Source of the DNA: Neodiprion pinetum
Taxonomy: Eukaryota > Arthropoda > Insecta > Hymenoptera > Diprionidae
Direction of reading: 5' to 3'
Length of the DNA: 64,000 nucleotides
Assembly (NCBI RefSeq): GCF_021155775.2
Contig: NC_060238.1
Coordinates: forward strand, 17,274,542 to 17,338,541
The translations under genes were made by a program, and so were the position numbers. Positions 33,431-47,402 of this stretch are shown in pieces. The notes under the pieces were generated by a model, which was given only the letters and a program-made list of their open reading frames with translations, was not told the origin of the DNA and searched no databases. Every line of letters begins with the position of its first letter. Position 1 is the stretch's first letter.

Positions 33431-35081
33431 ATTATTGCATCAATTGTATTTTCACGATGCTATTATATTATCTACTTAATGCCGTTATTAACTGCTGGAT
33501 AAAGCTTTTGTGAGAGCAAAAATTGAAGTAGAGGAAAAAAAAGTATTAAGCCTGATATATATTTACAGTGTTTCGACTATTGTTGGAATTACACTGGTAA
33601 ACTCTCGTGTCGCAATATAGTTTAGTGAATACAAATCTCCAATCTCCATATTTGTTGAATTATTGTAGTAGTAAATCCTCGAATGACTCTGATTGCTTAT
33701 TTATAGTCGAGTTTTATTTATCGTCAATCTTTATGCTTGCACTACTACTTACTACCTGCATAGGAATACATTTCCGACAATTTTATTTCTGGGCCAGACT
33801 ATATTACGTGAAAATTTGTTTATCACCGTGTTTTGGTAAATTAAATATTTTCGCTCGAGGCGATAAAAAAAGATATTATTATTTATTTGCATTTTTTTTT
33901 TCTGTATATAAGGTTCCGCGAGTGAAGCTCAGGCAAACACATATATGCACATTGAAGTCAATCTTGCGGACTAAAATCTCAATTTTCAGTATCTATTCGA
34001 ATTCAACATCAGACGTTATCCTTGTAGTTGTTTTACTTGGCGATTGAAATTGGAATTACTGACTTATTGGTAACTGACGAATGCTGGAAATTTTACTTGT
34101 CCAAAGTTGCAAGCGTATAAACAGCGACCATGTTACAACTTCAATCGTCCTTACGCGCAGTTTCGTGACAGCAGAAATGTTTAAAGAACAACTATACTTC
34201 GAACTTTAAACAGGATTTAAAAATTAAATATTGACTTGTCGAAATCAATCGTTCATGTGTAAAATATCCAATTTCCTGAACGTCTTATACTTATAATTAT
34301 ACACGATACAAAGTTTAACTGTACTCAAAATTGGCAAACTATTTCCGTTGGAAAATGTACGTATGTATAACTAGCACCTCGAAGGCTGTAAAATGAGTTT
34401 GACTGATAATGTTTTTAGTATGCATAAACGTGCGTACAGCGAAGAAAATGTTTCAATATTCTTATCTTGAACATTCTTATGAATGTAATACGTCATAATC
34501 AGTATTTAAATATCATGACAAAATTTTGGCTACAGAGCTTGTACGAACAAAACAAAACAAAAAAAAAAGAACGTGTTTCGTGACAAAATTATTGTATATA
34601 GGTATATCATATACGTATTTACATCTTCCTTTTACTCTTTCTCACTATCTCCCTCTCTATGTCTTTCTCTCTCTTTCTTTTTCTCTCTCCTTTTATATCT
34701 GGTTATTTGAATGTCTCAAATTGTTGATTACAAGGCAATTATATATCATATTCAGTGAATAATGTCAACTGGCAGACAAATACATAGGTACAAAAAGATT
34801 TTCTGGACTAAATTCTCAAATAACAAACAGCTGAAGAATGAATCTCAACTTCCAACAAGCAAAAGTATAATTTTATCTTTGCTCAGGTTCTGAAAATTGA
34901 GGATGGAAAAGTTGCATAGTTTAAGGAAGCCTCAGATTTCCGTGATAAAAAACAAAAAATTTTACTTTCGATTAAAACGATATTACTGACGACAGTAATA
35001 AGAAAAAAATTCCTCATGACTTTTATGAATTGTTGAAATTCAACTAGCCAGAGATTACGGCCGCTTTTTGTACGTCAATTT

Positions 35082-35160
35082 TTTCATTGGCCTATTCCGT
35101 TAGATTCAACCAATGAAATCACTCAATGTCGAGTTATGCCAGAGAATTGACGTAAAAGGA
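35082..35160. repeat. Palindromic dispersed repeat, copy 1
   Basis: TTTCATTGGCCTATTCCGTT is followed by AACCAATGAAATCACT, so the ends are inverted copies of ATTTCATTGG. Then come TCGAGTT...AATTGACGTAAAAGGA. A second copy with the same order is at 42532-42610. Confidence 0.8.
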
Positions 35161-37196
35161 AAGAGGCCCACATGAAAAGAAAATTTTTTCGTACAAAATT
35201 CGAAAGCATAGTCTCAGACTTTGATTAATAAACAAATTGACTAAATAATTACGTGCAAATATTTTCTTACCAATCGGAACAACTTAACTGATAGGAATAA
35301 AATTAATATCACACAAATGTATAACTTTTGTTTTTACTCCGCGAAGATATACATGTATGTATCTATCCGAGGCGGTTTTGAAAATATTTAACACGTTGAT
35401 TGTGTATTGTTTGGTTTTTTTGTTTCTCTTTCGCTTTTCAAATTGTATATAAGCCTAACTACAATACTTTCTACTTGGCAAGAATAACTTCTTTAATACG
35501 ACTGCAGTAAAAAATTTGCCCGCAGATTCATTCATACATACAAGTAACCATGTTAATTGATCAAATCTCAGTCAAATTATTTGGCACTAAATCCAAACTA
35601 CTCAGTAATATAATCGTATCTGCTTCGAAACTTACACAGTGGTCATCAATCTTTGACACATCGAATGACAATATTAAATCTTGGATGTTCCAATAGCTAC
35701 GAAAGTTCACTATCAGGATATTATAAGAATAATGTAATTTCACTGAGCAATGTAGCAATATTATTAGATTACTCTGATAAACACCAGATGATGTAAGAAT
35801 TTGATACTATTATGATTAAGTAATGTCATTTTCAGACTAATAATAATTTTGAATTGTCATCATTGAACGATACTATGTTGCAGTAGTATCGGAAATGAGT
35901 GCTAGATAAGGATTGTGCCCAATATTTGTTGCTCGAGAAAATTAATATCAATATCTACTCTTCACGAGATATCCTAAAAAAAAATATTCTCACCTTTACT
36001 ACTTTGGAAAAGTTATTCAAAGAGGCGTCTGCCCCGATGTATTTTAATTATCTAGTTGATCGATAAATATTGGTTCAAGTCCTTGGTGCTGGATACCAAA
36101 GATTTTGGTTAGAAACAATGTGAGCCAATGTTGAAACACAGAATCAGTCCCCAATTTTAGAATTTGATTACTAGCCTTTTATCTACGTCGAAATATCGGT
36201 GATAATAAAACAGAATTAACAAGTTGAACATCAGCCGAATACTAGATTTCTGTTTTTTTTTTTCAAAGTGACCACGCATAACAAAAAACCTTAGCAACGT
36301 TTTCTGGCTCAGCAGTTATTAACAATTGAATACGCGAAACAAATAATTTGAAAAAGTTGTTCAAGATGAGTGTTTTGGCTCGTATGTGGAAATGAGCATG
36401 AATCTGTCGCAGCTGGGTTCGATTCTTGGTCTCATCGTTGATCATAAAATCATAATATAACAAAGGCACCGACAAATTTGCTTAATTAAAGTATTGACAT
36501 ATTTCTAAATAATATGTCAGTGTTCATATTTGTTCAATTAATTTCTGCTGTATGTTATTAAAATTTGGGTTTCAATATGTACACGCAGGCACTTTGCCTT
36601 TAGTAAAATGATACATTTTTTAAAACTCTTTTTGTTAGTGCTAGGTTGAATTTCACTAAAGTGATCAGTGTGTGAATATTTATAATTTAGACTTTAATAT
36701 TGTGAGAGTATTGTATGCATGTTGTGTGTGTTTTTTTTTTTTTACTTTGTTACATTTTCCCAACGTATCTGTTTTTTCTATTTCAATTTCTCACATTAAA
36801 CAGAGCCTTAATCCAATTTTATATGTTTGCTACCTAATATAAAACGAAAATTATACAAATTAATTCGTCAATAGTAACTCAATATGGAAAAAGACTAATG
36901 ATTGTCAGTCTAGGAAATTCATAAGCATAATGATTTTTATTTGGAATACAATTTTGTACACAAATATATCAGATCTGAAAAATCTATCTTCAATTCCAAA
37001 AGATTATCTCAAAACAATATCGAGTATAGAAAAACTCTGAAATTTAGGCACATTGGAATGGAATTTAAATATTTAGTAATATGTGCACTTCTGTTATTAC
37101 AGAATATTTGCGGAGACCATAAATTGCAAATTTTTCTGTGGCGTGCAAAGGTTCGGATCGGAAATATTTCTTATCGATTGTATATACATATATTAT

Positions 37197-37220
37197 GTCA
37201 TATATATATATATATATATA
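37197..37220. repeat. (TA)n dinucleotide run
   Basis: About 12 uninterrupted TA units in intergenic DNA. Confidence 0.95.
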
Positions 37221-40200
37221 CATCTCTTTCACTTTAGGTATTATAGCACAGAATTTATTTGTATAATAATTTCTAACGTAAAAATTAAATGTTTATCTGA
37301 CCTTAGAACATTGAGAATTATATTTGAAGAAGGAAATAAGAAAAAAAAATCTTATCCTGTTATAAATAAAACATAATTTAAGGGAGTTACGATAGTTTCG
37401 AAAGTAACTATATGCGACATTAATAAGCGCGCTGGAATTTTCTTACCCCTTATTATTATTCCCCTATACAGCGTTCAAATGAATTCACATGTTATAATAA
37501 AACGTTATTATAGTGGATAAATATATAAATTATAATTAAATGCATACTAAATTATATTAGATATAACATTCTTATATTGATTATACATAATATATAGTAA
37601 GGCCGTTGACAAATGAGAAATGTAACGTTTTAATAGCGAAAAAAAAAACAATTATGACTAATAATAATCGTAATAATATCGCTATTTATAACACTGAAAT
37701 AATATGATAAATATTTAAAAAATGATAATTCATGGGATACTGAGAATCCAGGTAAACTTGGGTTCAGTGTAATGACTTATCCGTTGCTGTACTTACTTGA
37801 TGAATTTGATTTTTCACTTGTAGATCTTACATGGAGAAAGAAATAAAAACAATTATTTCTAGATGAATTATTGTGAAAAACGTATGTACTTGTAAACCGT
37901 TATCTAACTTCCATCCCGTTCTACTATTGTTTCACAGATTTTTTCAAGTTTGCTTGATCTTCGGAATCTCTTCTTTCTTATGTTTTCGAGAATACGCTAA
38001 CAGCCCAATTAATCAAAATACTCTTTACTCGCCGAGTTCACGCGAAGAAATGTTTCCCTCACGAAAGAAGAAAATGATTACTAATATTGGCCCACAGCGT
38101 GTATAATAAACTCAACGTAACAGGTTTTCCGTACCTGTATTCTGCGAATAGGTCTAACAATGTGTAATACTTTACAATCACGATTGCATATATGATTCTT
38201 AATAATTATGTGTTGATATTATCAATATTTTTATTACTATTATTAATATTATCATTAGCTAAACAATGTATTTTCTTGTACATCACTCAAAGAATGCACG
38301 GATATTTCTACACGGTATTAAATTGATTACGGCAATGTTTTGTTCTGACATTGTACAGAATGCAAGATCTATTGATAATTCGGCACTAATATCGTACCGA
38401 ATAAACTGAATTTCAGAATCATCCATTATCTGACTTGAAAATATGTCTAATAGTATCACAATCACAAAATGTTAACCCGCGTTGTCGTAAAAACAATCAT
38501 CAAAAAGGTTCTCAGAGTGAATCTGTATAACAGTATATGTATGGATATAGTAATATAAGGTTTGCATTACGTCAAAGCTGGTATATACATTATCAATTTT
38601 ATTCGTGCGCTGATTGGTCAAGTTTCGTTTTTTAAGCTCACCCTTTGATTTACTGAAATTTGATTCCCGAGCCGATTGGTGGCTAATTGAAAAAGGGATG
38701 CCGATATATGCAGTTGCGGCTTGGTTCACTTTCTGACGGTAATATATCCCGATGACTTACTTTCGATACCAATTTCATGTTGAATCTCTTCTGTTCGGTT
38801 GCGTTTTACCAATTGCTGTTTCTGCTACTTCGAAACTATGTCAATGTGAAATTGCGAATCAACAACGTTTAATCACAAATTTTCATTATATGTCCAGAAC
38901 TGCAGTTGATTTTAGGCTAAAATCTAATATGGATTGACGTTTTTTTAATTTTTAAAGACATGACGAAGTTCCTACTATATTTTCTACCACAGCAGATGAA
39001 TAAATTTTAGAATCTTTCGTCATATTTTACAATAAAAATACTGAAGGATTGCAGTATGTAATTAAATCTATGGATCCAAATGTAGCACCTTGGATTTAAA
39101 CACTTTTTTATTCGTATGGTACCCAGGGATTTAATTTACGTGTTGGTCAAACTAGAAGGTAGAGCAATGGGTTATGGGTAGATTATTTTACGCAAATATT
39201 AAAAAGGATAAAATAGGAATCGATGAAAAGTAATAGGGATAGTTGTGTCAGGGCTCGACTGATTAATTAGAAAGTAAAGTAACTGTCATCAACGGATGTA
39301 GGAAGGATTGCAATTATACACGCAACATTCAAAACTCCTCTCAAAAGATCATACAAATATTAAAACGCTATGGCAATTATGCTTAAATATTATGCTAAGC
39401 CAGTTCCCCGCATAAGAATTACGTGTAGTAAGAAGTGGAGGGAAATTCAGGAGAATCTTTTAGAGAGCCAAAAAGTTGCAAATGTATGCATTGGTTGAGT
39501 AATTTTGTTAAAATTACGTACCAAACGCTACCTGGGTTGTTTACTTCCATTGCTATACTAAACTTTTTACTTTTCCTTTCGTTTTCAAAATTTATTATCA
39601 GCATGGAAACTTTGCGAGGGTGATTCTAGTGTGACAAAATTAACTATAATGCAATCATTGTTTACGTGTCTTTCATTGCCTGCGTTTCGTACTTGAGGAA
39701 TTGTTTCTACGACAATACAAAAAGGAGCACGTACTCTTATACGTGAAAGTGTATTTTCTTTTACTCCAAAGAGTACGGAATAAAACTTGTGAACCACATA
39801 ATCCAGTTGCTAGGTAAGTCTACCCCGCATTAATAAATAACCAAGCGAATCTTTGTGGAAATTGTTCATTTGGGGGTGTACAGGGTGTTTCCAAGTAAAC
39901 GCCACAGTATGTTGGGTTGCCCATCACTGAGGGGTACAAATATCGGTAAAACAGACCTACCAAGTCATTATCACTTCAAGTCAAGTAAAGTCATGAGCGT
40001 ATTCTGACAATGAAATGTATTTGCGTGGATTCACAGTTTCGGAGCGTTCGTTTCGTAACTAAAATGGACGTTGGGTCACATACGCGAGTTGACCTAGTTG
40101 AAGTTCAGATCGTTCTTCAAACGGTTTTCTGAAGTTGGGATTTTCAATTTTATTTGACAATTTAACACATTTATGGTTTGGAAAAATGTGTCTAACACCG

Positions 40201-40452
40201 CAACTTATCCCCAAAAACACCCCAAGTGGGGCAAACAACCTGAGACAGTCAAATCAGATATAGGCAATCACGCAAGTGAATCGAATGTTTTTGCTACCTA
40301 AAATGGTTGGGGAGTATGTGTGTTTAATTATTTTTCAGAATCAACCAAATATGAACTGAAAAAATCCAAACGGGTTAGTCTTGCTTTTTTGTAATTTTCA
40401 GAGCTCAGAAATTTGTCGTCTCAGAATCGTTTTGCAAGACTCTCTATCCACT

Positions 40453-41294
40453 AATTGGGTATTTGCATGATTTTTATATTTCTTAACTTTTGATGTTTTT
40501 CGATTCTATAAATTTTTTTAGAATTTTTGAAAAAAAAATATCTTGTTTTTGTTTATAAGTATTTAAATAATTTAATAAATAAAAAAAAGGCAATATTTAA
40601 ATGAATAAGTAGCTCCATCTCGCGTATGTGACGTCACAATGCTGAATTTTTTTGAAATTTTTAGCGCCAAGTTCTCCTGTAAGCACGCCGTACGTGTAAT
40701 CAGCTGTTGCTCTGTGTTGTGATTGATGAAAAGAACGTCTGATAGTGCTGTTTATTATAAACTAAAGTTATTAAATTATTTAATATGTCATTAAAAAACG
40801 ATTTTTGTTGGTGTATAGTACCAACTTGTAAAAATACTCAAACTAATGCTTGCTTAACATTCTTAGTATAATAACATTGACGTGATCATAACCTCCACAC
40901 AATTATCCGTGTGAGTTAAAAAAAAAAAAACACCACACAAAAATTGATTTCTATTTTAATTATTTTCACCGAAGTCTGACATTAATTATACAATGTATCA
41001 AACTTAAAGTTTAAAAAACTTACTTAAAATTTTTTTAGCGCTAGAAAATATTGTACATTACTCTTTGTGGATTCAAATAAACGCGCCAGTAGCAGCACAA
41101 TGACGTCAAACCAATCACATTCCGTTTTATGTCACGTGACTTTTATGTGATTTAGGACCACTTTTATTTATTAAATTATTCAAATATTTACAAACAAAAA
41201 CAAAATATTTTTTTTTCAAAAATTCTAAAAAAATTTATAGAATCGAAAAACATCAAAAGTTAAGAAATATAAAAATCATGCAAATACCCAATTG
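40453..41294. mobile_element. Long terminal-inverted-repeat element, 842 bp, with THAP remnant
   Basis: The left arm from AATTGGGTATTTGCATGAT (40453) to about 40580 is repeated inverted at about 41161-41294. The arms agree over more than 110 bp, including TTAACTTTTGATGTTTTTCG and the TATCTTGTTTTTGTTTATAA-like part. Between the arms are GCGTATGTGACGTCAC near the left and CACAATGACGTCAAACC near the right. Long TIRs plus an internal THAP start point to a P-like or other THAP-transposase family, but no target duplication is clear. Non-autonomous. Confidence 0.8.
40785..40871 (+). pseudogene. THAP-like zinc-finger N-terminus, truncated
   Basis: ATG at 40785 opens 28 codons to TAA at 40869-40871. 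The product starts MSLKNDFCWCIVPTC and continues KNT. The C-x4-C pair after a short N-terminus followed by KNT is the start of a THAP DNA-binding domain, as found in P-element-like transposases and domesticated genes. The second zinc pair (C-x2-H) and the AVPTF-type end are absent, so the domain is broken. It is inside the long inverted-repeat element, whose autonomous copy probably carried the full gene. Confidence 0.6.
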
Positions 41295-42531
41295 GACCCT
41301 CAGGAATCTGAAAAAGCCATACAAGAAAGCTTCGGACCATCAGAAGAGAAATTACAAAGAAAATCTTCCGTTTTCGGCTGTAACTCTTGATCAGTTGGTC
41401 CGGCTGCTCGCGGCGTATTCGGACTGCGCGCAAGCATCAAAGAATTGATTTCAGCGTTCTTCAAAATCGTTCAAGTTTTCAGCAAAAATCCAAAGGGGTT
41501 GACTTTACTTTTTTGCGCAAAAAGTTGTCAGTCTCTTATTCTCTACGCAGGGAATGAACGGTCGGAAAAATAATTAGTATCAGAGGGAAAAACTAGTTCA
41601 TATTGATATCAATTATTTATTTTTAACGTTCAAGAAAACACTGTTCATTCCGAAATTGTTATTCGTAGAAAGTTGATTCTGAGGTTTCATTGAATGTTGG
41701 AATCGTTACTTTCAGAGTAATTATAACTTAGACAATAAAAGGAGTTAAGCTTGACGAAGAATGAGCTATGGCTTGTTGGAATTTGGAATAAAGGTATACT
41801 TTTCAGAGGTGGAATAAGTCTACATACTCGTAGAGAACGTTGATGAAAACATATATCATTAGTGAGCGATTGGTATCCATTGTGGAAATACATACATCGC
41901 ATGTCACGAGAGCGTGATGCGAGCAAATTCTAAAACTCCAAAAGTAATTACAGCGAGTTCAGCAATGCGATCGACTATTGCTGTTATTTGAATTAAATGC
42001 TTTCAATTTCTTTGCAAATTTTGGGATATAGTTTAGTCTTTCTTCATCCGTTTCCAAAATCACGTATCGGCACATCTAAACTCCTGGAAGCTATTGAGAT
42101 TTTAAAAAATTTTAAATTGCATTAGTTTGAGTCGAGGTTTGAGTAACATTTAGAGTTCAGGTTTCTGATGTTTCTTAGATTTTTCGCATAGTTCTGCAAA
42201 CAAAACTACGTTTCCTACATATTGGTGGTAATAGCTAACGCTAATAATTTTTATCACAGATGAGCAATGGTTCATTGGACACAAAAGACTCTAAGCTTTC
42301 GGAAGATTTTGGATAAGAATTGATACTTTAATCACATGAATTGATATTGTATTGCATCGTTCATGGGAGTAAAAAACTGATTGTGAGGAAAAGTAATCGA
42401 GTCGGTCGTTCAATCGAGTTTGAAAAATAATTTATTATAGTCGATTAATCGGGAAAAAATAATCAATTTAATCGAAAATCGATTATTTTGGTCATTCTTA
42501 CAATTTTCTGACACAACACGACACCAAGTGA

Positions 42532-42610
42532 TTTCATTGGCCTATTCCGTTGGATCCGACCAATGAAATCACTTAGTCTCGACTTGTGGCATAAAATTGA
42601 TGTAAAAGGA
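42532..42610. repeat. Palindromic dispersed repeat, copy 2
   Basis: TTTCATTGGCCTATTCCGTT then GACCAATGAAATCACT; the rest follows copy 1 at 35.08 kb with scattered substitutions. The preceding base context (AAGTGA before ATTTCATTGG) extends the palindrome compared with copy 1. Confidence 0.8.
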
Positions 42611-45600
42611 GAGCGCCTTCAGCTCTTGTCAAGAAATCCCTATTTTATGCGCTATTGTCACGAAAATATGACTATTGTGTAAGGACGATACAAAAGATGG
42701 GCAAACATGCGGAAACGGCTTTCAAATTTGGGTTACACATTATTTTAAATGTTAATCTTGCTTGGTGTACAAATGAAAGATCGTTTTATTAATATCTCAA
42801 TTATATAGAACTTTTAATATTACTACCATTACAGGTTCTTTTAATGAACAATAAGTTACATAGAACAACACGGTAATTATATTATCAAAAACTTGGAATC
42901 GCTTTCGTCGATGTACTTATGCAATGGTGTAATATTTCAAAATAATGTTATGTACATACACGTACACCTATGCGAGTTTCTTTATAAAGTACACTATACG
43001 TGGGTCTATAAACGAAAGTTTATAAAGATATCCACTATTTTTCTTCTTGGGATTAGGCCCAGGCGCTACAAATATACAAGTTTAACTTCTGGTTAGTTCT
43101 AACGTATGTTAAATTGCTTGATTGAAGATTCTGAGTAAATTTCTTGTACTGCTATATTTATTTTCTACACATGCATTTTGTGATACACTCATTTCGACAA
43201 TAAAAAAAAAGAACATTTTTATTCGATTAGAACGTCAAAATATGAATACCTACCAAAATCGAGATACTTTTACAATAGCAATTCTATTTTAAAATCAAAC
43301 TTCCAATAAATATTGAACACGTTTCTCTTGAAAAAATAAAACAGAAAAACATACAGAGTAAATTTCGAGTTTGTAGTTTTATACACAATTTCATATGATG
43401 TATACCCTTTCTTTATTTTAAAATATTCTTTCTACCTGATTTCTGACACACAATAAATGCTAACGAACTCGTAATTATACATACAATATATGTATAATCT
43501 ATCACCAATGGACGTAACATTACTCTAGTCATTTGGGCGAGTGTTTCAAAAGTTTTCATTCGACTCATTGACTTCTTTATCTTTATACAATAAAACGAGA
43601 ATTTCAAAATTCACTTAGCAATACACGCTACAAATGTATGAGAATATAATTTAATATTTAGATTAGAATTCAAGGAATAAATACCAAAAATTATTTGCAT
43701 AGTGCAGAAACAGTGTCCTAAATAACGATACATGACTGTATTATTATGATCATTATTCAATGTTGTGCCGTAATTAATGTTTAACTAACGAATGCCTCAA
43801 GCACTCATGCTCGACTTAAAAAAAACCAGCGATTTTATCTTACTTTCTGTCGGAAAAAAAATATTCTTTATACAGACATTTTTCTCACGGCGCTCCGAAA
43901 TACAGTTTTTGATTTATAGATCTAAGAGAACATCTGTATTTTCAGTTTTCGAACTTCAATCATTTTCAACTTGCCATTAATTACAAGCGAAAATTAATAA
44001 CAGAAAACGTTTTATCTACATTTATCATCAATGTTTTGTAAATAGTTCAAGTTGTTCAAATTTTCGTATCATTTCAAGATAATTTGTTAGATTGATGTAG
44101 TTGTCTACTTTTGTCTTTGATTATATAAATTTATGATTATTACTTTTATTTATTAATTGTCATCTTCTTGTTCAGCTTCACTGTTAAACGAGTTCAGTAT
44201 TTTAATTTGCAATATGTAACAAATGTAATTCAATATACATCACAGAAATACTAAATACTATTCATGGCTTTTGTAACAAAAAATTTCTTGTTCTTACGAT
44301 AAGAAACTTTGGGATGAAGTGAGTTCGATGTGTTCTTTGGCCATATAGCCGAGGGTTCAACAAAAAATTCATTTGCAACAAAAATCCCTAATATAGAAAA
44401 TATACGTTTTTAAGAGAATGTTATGGCAAGTTTATTAATGTACGATACCTACTGTAACTAATTAGCTTGACTGCGTTTCGGAAAGAATTCTTCGTTTCTA
44501 AATAAATATCCAACTTTAGAAAGAATCAAGTTTTCCTATTCGCACTCCTGGTATCTCTGTAAGGAATGATTGATTCTGTACAATACGCAACACAATAGGG
44601 TATTAATATTATTTTATACCTTCATAGATATACGGTGAATCAGGTTTATTGTTATTATTATTATTCTAAAGCCGAAAATATATCTTAAACATGTATACGT
44701 ATGTATACAAACATGTATATAGTATGTATTTACTAATTTGCCCGATAAAAATTATCAGAAATCCTTAGTAACATCAAGCCATACTGTCTATTTCAATTTC
44801 AAACAGAAATCTTACAGATTTTTCTCGATTAAGTGCATTTTTACTTTAATCATTGATCGATTCACTAGTACAGAATAAACGTATAAGTCAAAGTTAGTTT
44901 TGGATACTTGAGATATTCTTTGTCGAATCTATCATAGAGGTTAAACGTGAATTAAATTGATAAAAAAAAATCTGTACCATCAAACCACTTTTGTCTAGTT
45001 ATTGGTAATCTATCTATAAATCACTGGTAAATTGCATTATGAACAAAATTACCGTGCATTGAAATACGCTAAATGCAATCATTGATGTACCATTATGTAT
45101 CGACGAACATTGGTTCGCTAATTATGTATTAAATTCAAATAAGGAGTAAGTTTGTTTATATGCTCTTTGTAAAACATTTGTTCCAACGTGGATACTCAAC
45201 ATTATATTTGTGCAGAAATAAATATCGTAATGAAGTGTAATAATAAACCAGGTGCATGTTTTATATTAATGTCTATCTGACAAACGAGTGATAGTCGCAC
45301 TTAAAATATTGGCTGACGCAAACTTTGTAGCTGTCGACGCAGGAACACAAAATAAATTGTACAATCGGGGATTCAGAATTAAATGGACACGGTTTCTTTT
45401 GTACATCAAATAGAAATGGCTCACTTTCTGTAAAATCGATAAAAGAATTTCGAATGTAACTAACTACCCAAACTATCGAAAATATGTCCAGAATCCAAAA
45501 ATAGTCAGTTTTCAGTAGTCTTTTAAATAATCATATATAACATTGATTTCTTCAGCTAAACTTTGAGATACGCAGAAAGTAAGCAAAAAGTAGAAATGAG

Positions 45601-47078
45601 CCGTGAATATTTAATTAAAAGGGTCGTCGTCCCTTGGAATTTAATGCTAGAATTATATTACAAAATTATTGAAAAGTTCCGCAAACTAATGTTAAAAATA
45701 ACAAGTCAACATCAACTTTTTATCATCTTTAGTAGGGCAGTTTGTGAATAAATTAAATTTGAAACTCACTGTGGTACGTTATGAAAAGTTTCTTATCGAC
45801 AAGAATATGTTCGAAATTTGTAAAGCTTCATAACTTTAGAAATAAGCTGCTCAAGTAATCGATTTTTACAGTGACTTTATTACACCGATTTAACCTGATA
45901 TCATTTTTCTGAAGGATTCTATAATCATTTTATTTAGTAATTACTTTTTATTAACACACGAGTTGAAGTTTTGTTTGGCGGTGAGTGTTTACATTTTGAT
46001 GACTCACCTTTCGGTGTAATTAAATTGAAGTTTTTATTGCAAAAATATAAAAAAAAAAAAACAAGTTAATATATTTCCACGAAGTTTAAACCTCTTTAAA
46101 TGATAAATCTTAAAATGACGGATAAATTCAATTTGTGCGTGTGTAAGTAAGGGAAAGATGAGGAGGGTAATGATAAAAATATTGAATATTAAAGCTAATC
46201 CATAAAGTATAATCTTGAAACGTTTGATCATTGTATAGTTTGTATGTATATTATATCAGTAACAAATAATCTAATTTAATAAAGAAGCACGAGACCGATG
46301 CAGTGAAAAGAAATGTGGGCCATGCCTGCTTAACATCATTTCTAATCTATGAAGTTCATCATTTTCTCTCAATGTTGACGTCCTTGAACAGGCAATGAAG
46401 GTAAAATTTATCCGTAACTTTTCCGTGAAGTGACGAAACTACAAATGCCTGATAAATTTACATCAGTTTCATAACAGGTGAATTTTATACAATAAATTTG
46501 ATGAATTTGCATGATTTATAAAATATGACTAGTCATCTATTTCTGCAGTTGTTAGACGAGATGGAAACAATTTTTTTTCATTAAATATGATTCTTACTGA
46601 CTATGAGATGGATTTAGGTGAAAATGATGTAAATACTTCTTAGTCTAATATTTTTCATAAACATCGTTATTAAAGACACTTTAAGATGGTTGTATTTATT
46701 TATGGAGGCAATCATATGCAAAGATTTTGCTAATAGATAATCAATATCATTTCTGCGTTCGACATGTAGTGGCTCAGAGACTTGTTCGATGGCATTATAT
46801 AAGTTGTTCAATGTATGTTGAATAATGATTCAGTCGCAAAATTTCAACATCATTCGGATAATTACACAAGAGCTTAAAATATTTGTAAAAAAATTCGCCA
46901 GTTCTTGGATTAAAATTTTATAATCGCAAGAACTACGTATTATATCATTCTTTTGAAAATCTCAAGGCGGCTTTCAGTTCAATTTTTAAGTTAAATTATA
47001 ACTTTGTATCAAATTTTTGCAACCCGCACTCAGTGCATATCTATTAATGGAGACCTCAGAAAACATTGGTCTGATTTA

Positions 47079-47138
47079 TCTCTTTCTCTTTCTCTCTCTC
47101 TCGCTCTCTCTCGCTCTCTCGCTCTCTCGCTCTCTCGC
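47079..47138. repeat. (TC)n / CTCTCG microsatellite
   Basis: TC repeats pass into a CTCTCG-type repeat. It lies about 90 bp downstream of the DESI2 stop codon on the minus strand, so it is probably in the 3' UTR as GA repeats. Confidence 0.95.
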
Positions 47139-47225
47139 ACTTTAAATACAAATATTTACTTAAAACGTGTGACTTCTACGACACATGAATACATTTGCGT
47201 CGTCGTCAACGTCATTGGCTAAATG

Positions 47226-47402
47226 TTACAACGAAGTATCTGACGCAGGTGTGCTGTCGTGGTGACTCACATGACTCAGTGAATGTTGCAAGGCAACAGG
47301 CGTCAGCCATTCCTTGGGCAAACAACGCTGCAGAAAGGGAACGCAGGAACTGAAATATGCTAATCGATTTACCCAACCAGGAATCTCTAGGCCACACAGA
47401 AT
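47226..47402 (-). CDS. DESI2: DESI2 exon 5 and stop
   Basis: ILCGLEIPGWVNRLAYFSSC then VPFLQRCLPKEWLTPVALQH and a polar tail ending DTSL, stop TAA. It is the best conserved exon outside the active site. Confidence 0.97.
   Translation of the reverse strand: MLCGLEIPGWVNRLAYFSSCVPFLQRCLPKEWLTPVALQHSLSHVSHHDSTPASDTSL

Larger units (their letters stand above)
33431..40452. other. Intergenic AT-rich DNA
   Basis: No gene was recognised. It holds a CT-rich tract at 34629-34690, a palindromic repeat at 35082-35160 (partner at 42.53 kb) and a (TA)n run at 37197-37220. The longest open frame (33607-34047, plus) is hydrophobic from AT-rich codons and has no motif. A transposon-end-like CAGGGTGTTTCC lies at 39881. 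Confidence 0.5.
41295..47225. other. Intergenic DNA and DESI2 3' flank
   Basis: The region is mostly AT-rich. A patch at 41370-41460 (GCTGCTCGCGGCGTATTCGG) is richer in G+C. At 42395-42490 AATCGATT/TCGATTAATCG words repeat. A minus-strand AATAAA (plus TTTATT, 46695-46700) could serve DESI2. The CT tract at 47079-47138 lies just past the DESI2 stop. No gene was recognised. Confidence 0.5.

Noticed and set aside
33607..34047. 146-codon plus-strand open frame
   Set aside because: AT-rich, hydrophobic by composition, no motif, no plausible splice or promoter context.
36360..36450. GGGTTCGATTCTTGG resembling a tRNA B box
   Set aside because: No A box at the right distance and no cloverleaf.
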